Positions 42,137 through 50,107 are shown, numbered from the stretch's first letter. The stretch is DNA of 64,000 nucleotides from Desulfosporosinus fructosivorans (GCF_004766045.1 NZ_SPQQ01000010.1:1-64000); one strand, 5' to 3'. A program made the numbers and translations. Notes: generated by a model not told the origin, from the letters alone.

Positions 42137-42634
42137 TTGAAAGGTTCATGGAATGTGAAAATTGTAGGTGTATTTATCGCACTATTATTAACTATCAACG
42201 GATGCTCTAGTAATTCCGTACCAACCACTAGCCCCGTCAAAACTGAGGAGTCACAACAGGTTAAAACGCAAGTACAACCGGATACACCTGTTATAAAGGA
42301 TGCTGCCCCTACTCCAGAAGCTACTACGCCAACCCCTGTACCGGTGATTGTTGAAGCGCCTGCCACAACTCCTGTCGTAACTCCCGCCCCTACTCCTACC
42401 ACTCAAAAGGTCGTAGCTCCCGCTCCCGCTCCCGCTCCCGTCGCTCCACCGATTGTAACTCCTGCGCCAGCCCAAAAACAAACTCCTCAAGCTGTAACAG
42501 TATACATAACTAAAACCGGAGCAAAGTATCATAGAGACGGTTGCAGGTACTTATCAAAGAGTAAAATTCCAATTAGCTTATCGGACGCAAAGAGTGGTTA
42601 CGGTCCATGTAGCGTCTGTAATCCACCTCAGTAA
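42137..42634 (+). CDS. Lipoprotein with Pro-rich spacer and C-terminal Zn-binding-like motif
   Basis: 165 residues from TTG 42137, with AAGGGG at 8 bases. The signal ends in a lipobox, LTINGC, near residue 22. A long Pro/Thr/Ala repeat spacer (about 30-120) leads to a compact C-terminal domain with YHRDGCRYLSKSKIPISLSD and GPCSVCNPP. That domain occurs at the end of surface nucleases and other secreted proteins and probably binds metal through its three Cys and His. The nuclease part is absent here. Confidence 0.7.
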   Translation: MKGSWNVKIVGVFIALLLTINGCSSNSVPTTSPVKTEESQQVKTQVQPDTPVIKDAAPTPEATTPTPVPVIVEAPATTPVVTPAPTPTTQKVVAPAPAPAPVAPPIVTPAPAQKQTPQAVTVYITKTGAKYHRDGCRYLSKSKIPISLSDAKSGYGPCSVCNPPQ

Positions 42635-42651
42635 GGAGAAAGGATGATTCC

Positions 42652-42855
42652 ATGCGCGACACATTCCTATTCCCTAACTTCATCCTCTTTCTGATCCTTT
42701 GGTTCCTCAGTCTAGCCCTCTTCTACTACATCATAAAAACAGCTGTCCGGAACGGAGTTCAGCAAGCACACGCGGGGCTGATCGAGTCAGTGAGGCAGAT
42801 CGAGAAAGATGTCCATGAGATTAAGCTAGAAACAAGCAAAAAGGAGAGCAACTAA
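42652..42855 (+). CDS. Small membrane protein with coiled coil
   Basis: 67 residues: an N-terminal helix (FILFLILWFLSLALFYYIIK) followed by a charged amphipathic helix (SVRQIEKDVHEIKLETSKKE). AAAGG at 8 bases before ATG. Last gene of the plus-strand cassette, followed by two terminators. Topology is like XhlA or secretion-apparatus stalk proteins; unassigned. Confidence 0.55.
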   Translation: MRDTFLFPNFILFLILWFLSLALFYYIIKTAVRNGVQQAHAGLIESVRQIEKDVHEIKLETSKKESN

Positions 42856-42869
42856 GCTCTCCTTAAAAG

Positions 42870-42903
42870 CAGAAACCCGGTGCCCCCACACACCGGGTTT
42901 CTG
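42870..42903 (+). terminator. Terminator of the plus-strand cassette
   Basis: AGAAACCCGGTG and CACCGGGTTTCT form a perfect 12-bp stem. T-run short. Confidence 0.7.
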
Positions 42904-42994
42904 TAAACGGGATATCACGATAATCGATACTACAACCAACCATCTCTATGATCCACCACACTATACTATATGTCCCTGTCCCAGAAGATGTGAC

Positions 42995-43026
42995 AAGACG
43001 CCGGTTAATCCCCGGCGTCTTTTTTA
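42995..43026 (+). terminator. Second terminator
   Basis: AAGACGCCGG-TTAATCC-CCGGCGTCTT followed by TTTTT. Confidence 0.85.
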
Positions 43027-43118
43027 TGCTCCGGCAGATCCCCCACAAGATTCGTAACATTTTTGGACAAGCAAGCATACAATACATCAGATGCGATAAC
43101 AGGCATTTTATTCACTCC

Positions 43119-43149
43119 AAAAAGGGTAGCCGGGCAGACTCTCCTTTTT
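43119..43149 (+). terminator. Hairpin upstream of peptide locus 2
   Basis: AAAAAGG/CCTTTTT with loop region resembling that of the hairpin at 2262-2295. It shows that the duplicated segment of the two peptide loci extends well upstream of the peptide. Confidence 0.5.
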
Positions 43150-43184
43150 GAACCTCTAAATCCCTATAGTTTTCTCTCTTCAGG

Positions 43185-43215
43185 TCTTGGTCTTATGGAC
43201 TGTGTTAACAGTCAC
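43185..43215 (+). promoter_or_regulatory. Conserved 31-nt leader of peptide locus 2
   Basis: Identical to 2411-2441, including the GACTGT-GTTA-ACAGTC hairpin (43198-43213). Followed by AAGGAGGGA and the peptide start. Confidence 0.65.
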
Positions 43216-43234
43216 ATGTAAGGAGGGATGGTTT

Positions 43235-43363
43235 ATGCCTCCCAAGCCAATCTCACCGGGAATTATTAACCGAATTATAAGAGCCTTATTAAGATTGATT
43301 AGGACCATCAAGTGTTTACTGAGTAAAAGGACGAAGGCGGTTTTATTACCACCTTCGTCCTAA
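43235..43363 (+). CDS. Small cationic amphipathic peptide, locus 2 (42 residues)
   Basis: Contains ISPGIINRIIRALLRLIRTI then KCLLSKRTKAVLLPPSS. AGGAGG lies 8 bases upstream. It aligns with the locus-1 peptide over PGII.RI.RAL.RLI; the tail is longer, more basic and runs into the terminator. Helical-wheel inspection puts Arg residues on one face. Unknown family; membrane-active peptide likely. It follows the mobile cassette, while locus 1 follows an integrase scrap. Confidence 0.6.
   Translation: MPPKPISPGIINRIIRALLRLIRTIKCLLSKRTKAVLLPPSS
43329..43361 (+). terminator. Terminator overlapping the peptide-2 tail
   Basis: AGGACGAAGG and CCTTCGTCCT in a 10-bp stem with further GG/CC pairing, around TTTTATTA. 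The peptide's final codons lie in the 3' arm. Confidence 0.75.
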
Positions 43364-43372
43364 TCTTAATAC

Positions 43373-43621
43373 CTACATCTTCCACAACATCCATTTGCAA
43401 GTCTGCAGCTCATACTTCAACTCAAACACCTTCATGACTCCGTCCACTTCGCTCTGGCAGCGAAAGCACAGCATACGATTGCCTGCGAGCTTCTCTTCAG
43501 TTGTGTGGATAACCTGTTGGACTTTGACAACAGAACCTTTATGCCGGAATCGGACTGGGTGAGGTTTACCGTTTAGATCAAACCAGCAGACCATTTCCAC
43601 GAGCTCTGCCACTACTTTCAT
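43373..43621 (-). CDS. Small SOS-regulated protein (polymerase-associated family)
   Basis: 82 residues from ATG 43621, with AGGAG upstream. VEMVCWFDLNGKPHPVRFRH then LAGNRMLCFRCQSEVDG and a tail ELKYELQTCKWMLWKM. I recall close relatives beside Y-family DNA polymerase/UV-repair genes in Firmicutes. A perfect LexA box (GAACATTTGTTC) lies just upstream. Biochemical role unknown. Confidence 0.7.
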   Translation of the reverse strand: MKVVAELVEMVCWFDLNGKPHPVRFRHKGSVVKVQQVIHTTEEKLAGNRMLCFRCQSEVDGVMKVFELKYELQTCKWMLWKM

Positions 43622-43640
43622 ACATACATTCGCTCCTAAT

Positions 43641-43656
43641 AAGAACATTTGTTCTT
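43641..43656 (-). promoter_or_regulatory. LexA (SOS) box
   Basis: AAGAACATTTGTTCTT, a symmetrical match to GAAC-N4-GTTC, 20 bases upstream of the small SOS gene's start. Confidence 0.8.
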
Positions 43657-43678
43657 ATTATAGCTTAAAATGAGCAAA

Positions 43679-43783
43679 TTAGTACAGGTAAGTTTTGGGT
43701 ATACTCTGACACTTGAAGATCGGGTGAGGCGTGCCGTTCTCGAACCAAGCTAGGACTTCGATGGGGGTTGAGAGGATTTTCAT
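43679..43783 (-). CDS. Truncated paralogue of the SOS-regulated small protein
   Basis: 34 residues: MKILSTPIEVLAWFENGTPH then PIFKCQSIPKTYLY. The segment IEVLAWFENGTPHPI parallels VEMVCWFDLNGKPHPV in the neighbouring gene. It lacks the rest of the domain, so it is either a remnant or a minimal version. GGGGTGAT lies just upstream of ATG. Confidence 0.5.
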   Translation of the reverse strand: MKILSTPIEVLAWFENGTPHPIFKCQSIPKTYLY

Positions 43784-43859
43784 GGGATCACCCCGCTATT
43801 TTGATCTATATTAAAATGCTTCGTAAATACCAATATTATGTCATGGTGCTCAGAGCCCC

Positions 43860-44627
43860 CTACCTAGAAAACTCATCATCAATCAACAACTTGCTTTTTT
43901 CCCACGCATTAATTATCTCCTGTGAATCCATTGACCAATTTTGGGTAACTTGCAATAACATTCCTCTTGTTAACTCGATCGACTTAGAGATTATATCAGT
44001 GGCCTTGAATGGAAATTGACCAACTTTTACAACTTTTTTACCATCTAACTTTTGAATGAGTTTTAAGGATGATCTAACATTGCTATGTACGTACGAGGAT
44101 TCAATACTATAAACAATGTCGTACCAATATTTAGCCTGTGTGTCCTCTAAATTGTTTGTCATTATATCCATTCTTCTCCAACTCGTTTTTGGTTTATAAT
44201 TATCCTTAACAAGTTCATAGTTTTGTAATATAGAATTTCTAACATTATCATCAATTACTTCTTCAGGATAATTCCTTTCAAATCTATCGAGAATTCTTTT
44301 TCTTATGATATGGTCAAACTCGATAAACAACTTGATCCTGTCCTGCGGTTTCTCTGAGATATATACGAGATTTATTAAATTTTCCAGTAAAGTACGCAAC
44401 AAAATACTTGCATCTTCTTCAAACCCAGAAACTATAAGAAGTCTAAAAGCTAATAGGGTTTTGTAAAACTTGGCCAGCATAAACATTGTAACATCCGCCA
44501 AATCATTATCAGGAATCTCGTTCTCTGTGAGATAGTCATCACATAACTTACAGAAAGCGTTAAGTGCAGTTAGTGATTTTTCATGGTTCAATTGCATTTC
44601 ATTTAGCACATTGCCATTTGTATACAT
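43860..44627 (-). CDS. DUF5677-like protein
   Basis: 255 residues, nearly all helical. LLRTLLENLINLVYISEKPQ and SIESSYVHSNVRSSL carry the conserved Glu and the Ser-x3-His-type motif of DUF5677-like proteins. Members occur in accessory regions of many bacteria and have been considered HEPN-related, but function is unproven. AT-rich compared with its neighbours, and alone in a cargo position between regulatory genes, so a defence or moron role is possible. Confidence 0.6.
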   Translation of the reverse strand: MYTNGNVLNEMQLNHEKSLTALNAFCKLCDDYLTENEIPDNDLADVTMFMLAKFYKTLLAFRLLIVSGFEEDASILLRTLLENLINLVYISEKPQDRIKLFIEFDHIIRKRILDRFERNYPEEVIDDNVRNSILQNYELVKDNYKPKTSWRRMDIMTNNLEDTQAKYWYDIVYSIESSYVHSNVRSSLKLIQKLDGKKVVKVGQFPFKATDIISKSIELTRGMLLQVTQNWSMDSQEIINAWEKSKLLIDDEFSR

Positions 44628-44739
44628 TTACTATCTCCTATCACCGTTAGATGGACTAATTATCTCACGACTTCCTCGCAAAATTACGGGAAACCTGTCC
44701 CACGAAAATATAAAGGCCCTTACCATAATAGTAAGGACC

Positions 44740-44952
44740 TCAACATTTTCCTACCAACTCATCTATCGAAACCCCTAGCCCCGCGGCCAACCTTGCGATC
44801 GTTTGTATCTGCGGAACCTTTCGTCCAGTTTCTATATCACTGAGATGTCTAGGACGAATTCCAATACTCGTGGCTAGGTTTACTTGGGTCAGGTTACGCC
44901 TTTTTCGGTAGTGGGCTATGTTTTTGCCGAGGGTTTCGTTAGTTTTGAGCAT
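44740..44952 (-). CDS. XRE-family regulator
   Basis: 70 residues from ATG 44952 (GGAGGGG at 8 bases). HTH: AHYRKRRNLTQVNLATSIGI then RPRHLSDIETGRKVPQIQTI. Similar in size to the other XRE proteins of the region. It follows the three-gene membrane module on the same strand and may control it. Confidence 0.85.
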   Translation of the reverse strand: MLKTNETLGKNIAHYRKRRNLTQVNLATSIGIRPRHLSDIETGRKVPQIQTIARLAAGLGVSIDELVGKC

Positions 44953-45081
44953 GATGATAGCCCCTCCGGATAATGTGAAATCTGGACTGTGATTGGGGTT
45001 GAGGGGATTTTTATGGTGTTGGGCTCTCTGCATAGTTTCTGAGTAAACAGATCCCCGACGCGTACTGGGGTATCCTAATTA

Positions 45082-45405
45082 CTAAATAGTTCCTTTAAAG
45101 TATCCTACCATATATATGCACAATAAAAAGAAGGTGCACAAAAGCATTACAAACTGGAGCTTACTACCTTTTGGCAAGGTAATCTGATCAATCGCTTTAT
45201 TCGGATTACTGCGACTTATAATAGCATAGGCAACCCAATCCATTATTCGTTTTAAAATATCTTTTACAAAATCACCAATAATATAAAATATTAAAATTAA
45301 TCCAAAAAATGCATTCAATAAACCAATGAGGCTACCGAATTCTAACGTAGCAAAAATTATTGCCATGGATGATAGGCTCTCGATAGGATGTATTATGATC
45401 TCCAC
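45082..45405 (-). CDS. Hypothetical membrane protein
   Basis: 107 residues, GTG start with GGGGG at 6 bases. Three hydrophobic stretches: near 13-30, 30-48 (LLNAFFGLILIFYIIGDFV) and 84-102 (LQFVMLLCTFFLLCIYMVGY). Third gene of a minus-strand run (46155-46808, 45426-46133, this gene) with ~20-base gaps. No family recognised. Confidence 0.5.
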   Translation of the reverse strand: MEIIIHPIESLSSMAIIFATLEFGSLIGLLNAFFGLILIFYIIGDFVKDILKRIMDWVAYAIISRSNPNKAIDQITLPKGSKLQFVMLLCTFFLLCIYMVGYFKGTI

Positions 45406-45425
45406 AAGAAACCCCCAATTATTTA

Positions 45426-46133
45426 TTAATAAACTACAAAACCAAATATCATAGTTATTAGAAGGAATACTGAGCCAAACATCCCTAGTATTGAAGTATT
45501 TGGGTTTATTATAGTTATATTTTTAAACTTCCACATACAATAAGTACCGAAAAACAACGCTACAAAACCTACTAAGAAAAGGCCAATGCCTAGCATCTTA
45601 GTAGTTAATGCAGAAATAAAACCGATAATTATACACATGATCCCAATCCCCATTATTGTTGAGAAGGGTTTTGAATTAGTTATTTCCATAATCATTTCAC
45701 CCTTTTCAGCTAATTCCGCTGTTATAGATCCATTAAGACTCATTGCAGTAGAAAGCTTTTGTGTTAAATCATATGCTTCCATTTGGTATTTTGATACCAA
45801 TAATTGCAGTTGCTGATTTTCTTTTTTTAAAATATTTGTGTTATTTGTATTACTAATAAGGTGAAGACTAGGCTGGATACTTTGTGATAGACCTTCTATA
45901 CCGGTTAAATGAATTATTGTGCCGTTATTATAAGAATCGTCAAGAGGTTGCAAGTATAAAGACGAAGCATGATCCCCCAATATATCTGCGATCTGTTCAA
46001 ATTTCAACTTGGTAATTAAAGCCGTTGAATAATCTTCCTTTGAGGAAATAACTTTAGAATAATCCTCAGTTAAATCAAACTCCTGGCTCCTATTCCGTGC
46101 TAAGGCTGCTGTCCCATTAATGTAACCAAACAT
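45426..46133 (-). CDS. Hypothetical protein with coiled coil and three C-terminal membrane helices
   Basis: 235 residues; GGGGGAG precedes ATG. A soluble N-terminal domain (1-100) with FEQIADILGDHASSLYLQPL, a coiled-coil-like stretch (about 105-155), then three helices (GIGIMCIIIGFISAL; MLGIGLFLVGFVALFFGTY; ILGMFGSVFLLITMIFGFVV). This soluble sensor plus multi-helix tail layout is seen in some membrane effector proteins. Function unknown. Confidence 0.55.
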   Translation of the reverse strand: MFGYINGTAALARNRSQEFDLTEDYSKVISSKEDYSTALITKLKFEQIADILGDHASSLYLQPLDDSYNNGTIIHLTGIEGLSQSIQPSLHLISNTNNTNILKKENQQLQLLVSKYQMEAYDLTQKLSTAMSLNGSITAELAEKGEMIMEITNSKPFSTIMGIGIMCIIIGFISALTTKMLGIGLFLVGFVALFFGTYCMWKFKNITIINPNTSILGMFGSVFLLITMIFGFVVY

Positions 46134-46154
46134 TGGGCTCCCCCTATATCCATT

Positions 46155-46808
46155 TTATATCAAAAAGTTATCCTTTGCAAAACCAAAGAAAATCTCAAAC
46201 TTTGTTATTTGTGCTAGTATTACTTCTTCTAACTCTTTCGTCGACATTTTTTGTTTAGACTTAACGTTAAAACCAAGATAGAATTTCGATAAGTCGCCTA
46301 AAAATGGTTCTATCTTGGCATCAAGAAGGAATTTATCGTTATCGTCAATAAATCTAAGACCTACGCCCACTAAGTTGGGAAACATAGTTTCGAATGCTTT
46401 TTTATTTAGAGTAGTAAACTTTTGGCTAGACTTAATTGCCGCAGCTCTTTTCCCCTTTTCAAGGCTATCAACAAGTCCACCAAAATCAATTTCTATTGAA
46501 TCAACGATATTATCTATAGTAAACGCGTTCGTAATGGCATTGTAAAGCTCAATATACTCAGGAATCGAGCCACTTAAATTTTTTAAGATGTCTTCTGAGT
46601 CTATATTTATATTTATTTGTCCAGACCCCACAACTATAGCGGATTTTTTAACAGGATTTATATAAGCGTATATCCCTAACGCTATCATTTGCTTTTGAGA
46701 ATATTTTGCCATTAGTAGTTCATCAAGCAAGACTAGTCTTTTTTCACTTATTGAACCTAGATTCAAATTTGCATTAAGTTTACAAGAAACAATTTTCAGA
46801 TCCATCAT
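46155..46808 (-). CDS. Hypothetical cytoplasmic protein (217 residues)
   Basis: AGGAGGAATTA precedes the first of two ATGs. Alternating beta and helix with MFPNLVGVGLRFIDDNDKFL near 140; this faintly recalls TIGR04255-type proteins, but I am not confident. No membrane segment. First gene of the three-gene module; AT-rich. A role as the sensor of an accessory system is speculation from context. Confidence 0.5.
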   Translation of the reverse strand: MMDLKIVSCKLNANLNLGSISEKRLVLLDELLMAKYSQKQMIALGIYAYINPVKKSAIVVGSGQININIDSEDILKNLSGSIPEYIELYNAITNAFTIDNIVDSIEIDFGGLVDSLEKGKRAAAIKSSQKFTTLNKKAFETMFPNLVGVGLRFIDDNDKFLLDAKIEPFLGDLSKFYLGFNVKSKQKMSTKELEEVILAQITKFEIFFGFAKDNFLI

Positions 46809-46950
46809 TAATTCCTCCTAAAAACAGCAGTACTATTATTACAAAGTATTATTTTTAAATAGTATCTCATACTTCTTGTACTATTTATGTCGAATACTGC
46901 CGGTATGTAAAATAAATTCTCTGTGGGATAAATTAGGAGAAGCTCCTATA

Positions 46951-46995
46951 AACGCAAAAAAGCCTCCTCCAATTAAGGAGAGAGGCCTTCGTTAT
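46951..46995 (-). terminator. Terminator, tandem copy 2
   Basis: On the minus strand GGCCTCTCTCCTT-AATT-GGAGGAGGC is followed by TTTTTTGCG. Nearly the same sequence as the terminator at 47157-47203, so late transcription is stopped twice. Confidence 0.75.
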
Positions 46996-47156
46996 ATGCA
47001 GGGAATCCCTCTCCAGCACTTCACTAGGAGGGAAAGGCATGAGAAGTTGGTCTATATTTCAACCGTAAACGTACGTGGTCTTGCTATACATTGATCATAC
47101 TCCCTATTTGTTGTCTCTCGATTAACTTTATGTAAAGAATGTGTTAAACCCGTATA

Positions 47157-47203
47157 ACGCAAAAAAAGGTCTCCCTCCAATCAAGGAGAGAGGCCTTTTG
47201 TTG
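47157..47203 (-). terminator. Terminator of the prophage late operon
   Basis: On the minus strand AAAAGGCCTCTCTCC-loop-GGAGGGAGACC is followed by TTTTTTTGCG, 14 bases past the holin stop. No gene lies between it and 46809. Confidence 0.85.
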
Positions 47204-47216
47204 TGTCAAAAGTATA

Positions 47217-47636
47217 TTAAACTTGAGCTGCTTGTGCTGTTGGATCGCTATCAGTCGAAGTCGTAGGTTGTGGCGTAATGATTGGCGGACTGACATCTAC
47301 TACTTGTGCCTTATAAATAATTGGCTCATAGTCTTCAAGTGTGCTTACCGTAAGTTGAGTTGTTGGTTGACTAATATTGTGTGCCCCTGCTGCGGTGATC
47401 GCCACAAGGAACGAGTTAAGCACGGCAAGCCCGATCGCCTCAACTGTAAAATTGCCAGACACAAACAAGGTAAATAGTTGGATCGCCAACGCAAATACCA
47501 CAGCCAAGAGCCGGATCCACCAGTCACCTAGATATTTCTGCATCGGCTCCTTGAAAAATTGCACTAATAGAAAGGTCACGGCCACGAGTCCAGCATAGCT
47601 TCCTAGATAACTTGTTGTAAATAAATCTGACGGCAT
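47217..47636 (-). CDS. Phage holin-like membrane protein
   Basis: 139 residues. Helices near 14-30 (GLVAVTFLLVQFF), 43-62 (LLAVVFALAIQLFTLFVSG) and 67-85 (IGLAVLNSFLVAITAAGA), then a Thr/Pro-rich tail. The 12-base palindrome GCAAGCGCTTGC lies just upstream. Position at the end of the late operon, after the amidase, marks it as the holin that permeabilises the membrane. Confidence 0.75.
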   Translation of the reverse strand: MPSDLFTTSYLGSYAGLVAVTFLLVQFFKEPMQKYLGDWWIRLLAVVFALAIQLFTLFVSGNFTVEAIGLAVLNSFLVAITAAGAHNISQPTTQLTVSTLEDYEPIIYKAQVVDVSPPIITPQPTTSTDSDPTAQAAQV

Positions 47637-47681
47637 GTTAATTCCTCCTCATTTTAAATTGGCAAGCGCTTGCTAATTTGC

Positions 47682-48431
47682 TTACCCTAAATACTTCTTA
47701 ACAGCTGCAGCAGTATCGTACTTGTCGTTCCCGGATAGCAAAACCTCGTTCGGGTGCCCCACCGTTGCCCCGCCGATCACGAATAACTTCTCAGCGCTCT
47801 TAGCATCCTTCGGTACGGACCGATCCTCTCCCCGCACAAATACTGCGCAATTGCCATTCTTGACAGACACATCGGCCCCCGCCCAAAAATCATCCTTGGT
47901 ATTTAACAAAACTGCTACACCCAACACGTCATCCTCCCCTTTCAAATCTTTAGATAGTCGATCCCAAGGAAATCCTGCACCTGGACAATTTGACTTATTA
48001 ACCGAGTCAATCCGGTAATGGCCAATGATATTATCCCGAGTCACCGGGATCCCCAGCGTCTCGATCAGCCACCGATGCAGAGCAAGAGTCGCTTGATACT
48101 GCTTTTCGGGCATTACGTCCCCACTTTCGCCCTCGTGCTCAATGCTGACCGTATAATGGTTCGGATTCACGCCGGACTTCAACAGTGACCAATCAGGCTT
48201 ATTAGCGACACCGTTTGCCCATGCTGGATATCTCAAATCGACGTACTGGTGAATATCACCGTTCTTCCCTACTCCGAAATGTGAACTAACTCCACTTGAC
48301 GGATTGGAAAACCACGAGTCAGTACCGATTAGTGTCCCGGCCATGATGTGGTCTACGATGGCAATCATTTTATAACCCTTTGGATCACTGTAGTTTGGCG
48401 ATCCGATCCACTTAATGTTTGGCTTATCCAT
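47682..48431 (-). CDS. Phage endolysin: N-acetylmuramoyl-L-alanine amidase (amidase_2)
   Basis: 249 residues. Amidase domain 1-165 with zinc ligands in VDHIMAG, SSHFGVGKNGDIHQY and IGHYRIDSVNKSNCPG. The C-terminal 70 residues (LFVIGGATVGHPNEVLLSGN, DKYDTAAAVKKYLG) resemble a cell-wall binding repeat 2 unit. It cuts the peptide-glycan amide bond during lysis. ATG preceded by GAAAGGAG. Operon with the holin and protease. Confidence 0.88.
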   Translation of the reverse strand: MDKPNIKWIGSPNYSDPKGYKMIAIVDHIMAGTLIGTDSWFSNPSSGVSSHFGVGKNGDIHQYVDLRYPAWANGVANKPDWSLLKSGVNPNHYTVSIEHEGESGDVMPEKQYQATLALHRWLIETLGIPVTRDNIIGHYRIDSVNKSNCPGAGFPWDRLSKDLKGEDDVLGVAVLLNTKDDFWAGADVSVKNGNCAVFVRGEDRSVPKDAKSAEKLFVIGGATVGHPNEVLLSGNDKYDTAAAVKKYLG

Positions 48432-48443
48432 GGTTTTCTCCTT

Positions 48444-49481
48444 TCAGTATTGAGCGATGTAGGTGTCAACTTCCTCGTTCTCAAGTAAATTATTCTGCTG
48501 ATTTACGGCGTTTCCCTCTACTCCAAACGCTCCGAATTGCAGGGAATGGACTAAGTATGTCGTGATCCCCTTAGCTCTGAGTGCGTCAGCCTTGGCCTGT
48601 GCTTCATCTTGCTTGAGGTAGGGAGTACTTAATACGTGATATAGTTTTTTAGGCTCTGCGGTCAATGGTGGGACCTCCTTTACCTCTGGGATGGTGACCG
48701 GTACAGTTTCCGGCATTACGAGCAGGCCGTACCCGCTCCGTATGTCATAACCCTTTGTTAAAATGTCCAGGGCCACGCCATGCGCGAAGGCTTCTACCTC
48801 TGCGGGGGTCATGTCGGGTAGACCCGCGTCTTCTAGGTACTCTGCATAAACATGTAGCATAGCCGTAACAGTAGGAGACGAAAAGCTTGTACCGTCTACG
48901 GGCCATACATACCCATCTTCGCGCTGAATGTAGACTCCACTAGGCACAACGACATCTAGGCCCTCTCCCTCGTTGCTGTAGCCCGCTATGCCGTTGCCGT
49001 CTCTGGTGGCTGACCCCACAGCAATAAAATTAGGCGCCGTATATCTAGCTGGGTAGCTTATCCATTCCTCGCTGTCGTCGTTTCCGGATGCGCAAACTAG
49101 TATTAGACCTAGGGCAGCGTAGCGTAAAAAATCTGGAGTCTCCATGCCACGTAAACCAGCTTGACTGACATTAATAAACTTAATCTTAAGTCTGTCTTTA
49201 TTGGCCTTGACCCACTCAAATACGGCGTCTTTGTTTCGGGTACTGTCAAGGTAGTAGATATGGGCGTCGGGAGCGAATTCGTGGATTACCTGAGCAACGT
49301 TTGACGCGTGTCCAGATTCGGTAGCGGTGCCGAAAACGTCCGTAAGGTATGGTTGCATGCCAGCTCTTGGCTTACCCTCTGGCCCGTCTAGAATAACTAT
49401 ATTACCCTTACCCCTGTATCCTGCATCATGCCACGGTTTTACCCGAAGTAGTTTCCGGACGGCATCATTTTGTGGTAGCAT
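48444..49481 (-). CDS. Subtilisin-like (S8) serine protease in the lysis module
   Basis: 345 residues, no signal peptide. Catalytic Asp32 (VILDGPEG), His58 (ESGHASNVAQ), oxyanion Asn134 (CASGND) and Ser199 (VDGTSFSSPTV) are all present, so the enzyme should be active. Residues ~280-345 (KKLYHVLSTPYLKQDEAQAK then DALRAKGITTYLVHSLQFGA) look like a SPOR-type peptidoglycan-binding repeat. Such a protease is not a standard lysis gene; it could process tail or host surface proteins. Confidence 0.85.
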   Translation of the reverse strand: MLPQNDAVRKLLRVKPWHDAGYRGKGNIVILDGPEGKPRAGMQPYLTDVFGTATESGHASNVAQVIHEFAPDAHIYYLDSTRNKDAVFEWVKANKDRLKIKFINVSQAGLRGMETPDFLRYAALGLILVCASGNDDSEEWISYPARYTAPNFIAVGSATRDGNGIAGYSNEGEGLDVVVPSGVYIQREDGYVWPVDGTSFSSPTVTAMLHVYAEYLEDAGLPDMTPAEVEAFAHGVALDILTKGYDIRSGYGLLVMPETVPVTIPEVKEVPPLTAEPKKLYHVLSTPYLKQDEAQAKADALRAKGITTYLVHSLQFGAFGVEGNAVNQQNNLLENEEVDTYIAQY

Positions 49482-49496
49482 TCATTCCACCTCCTC

Positions 49497-49757
49497 CTAC
49501 TTAAAAACCACTACCGCTCCGACAGCGGCAACAATCATGGATCCTGCAACCGTGCGCCAGAGCCACGTGTTGGCTGCTTCCAGCTTATCAATGCGATGAG
49601 TGTTTGACTTAGATCTAGCCTCTGTCTCTGTGGCTTTTTCCTCCACGTTGCAGGTCCGATCCCTGAGATCGTTTTGATTGTCGAGCTTAGTCTCGACTCT
49701 AACTAAACGTTCGCGTATGTCAATCAGGACTTCTTGTGGGTCTGCCAACTCGCCCAC
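49497..49757 (-). CDS. xhlA: XhlA-like phage protein
   Basis: 86 residues: a charged coiled coil (IDIRERLVRVETKLDNQNDL) then a single C-terminal helix (WRTVAGSMIVAAVGAVVVF). This matches the XhlA/haemolysin-like proteins of PBSX-type lysis modules, which assist the holin. It precedes the protease, amidase and holin on the same strand. Confidence 0.8.
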   Translation of the reverse strand: MGELADPQEVLIDIRERLVRVETKLDNQNDLRDRTCNVEEKATETEARSKSNTHRIDKLEAANTWLWRTVAGSMIVAAVGAVVVFK

Positions 49758-49851
49758 CCCTTTCCACCTCTTATCGTTTGCTACCTGTAAACGCCCGGGG
49801 TGCCCTACTTCGCGGTCACCTCTCCGCTTTTCAGACTTAGATTCCCGGGCA

Positions 49852-49884
49852 TAAAAAAGACACCTCTTGTTTCAAGGTGCTTGA
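49852..49884 (-). terminator. Terminator of the small-gene cassette
   Basis: On the minus strand AAG-CACCTTG-loop-AGGTGTCTT followed by TTTTATG. Separates the cassette at 49940-50732 from the lysis genes. Confidence 0.65.
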
Positions 49885-49939
49885 TGTTCGATTTAGTTTA
49901 GCAAAGGTTATTTGTGTCGGATCTGCTGTCTACTACGAC

Positions 49940-50107
49940 TTAAATCACCTCGTATTCATCGTAACTGTAAGTTACGGAAGCGTCATTGCTGGTTAATTTC
50001 ATCTCTTCAATAAACTCAATTGCCCCATCTTCTTGATTAAAAACTTTAACGATATCAGTATCACTGTACTCTTGCTTAATTACTATATAGACATTTACCT
50101 TAGGCAT
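49940..50107 (-). CDS. Small hypothetical phage protein (55 residues)
   Basis: MPKVNVYIVIKQEYSDTDIV then KVFNQEDGAIEFIEEMKL, strand-helix pattern, acidic. AAAGGAG at 10 bases. Possibly a ferredoxin-like fold. Third gene of the RHH-led cassette. Confidence 0.6.
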   Translation of the reverse strand: MPKVNVYIVIKQEYSDTDIVKVFNQEDGAIEFIEEMKLTSNDASVTYSYDEYEVI

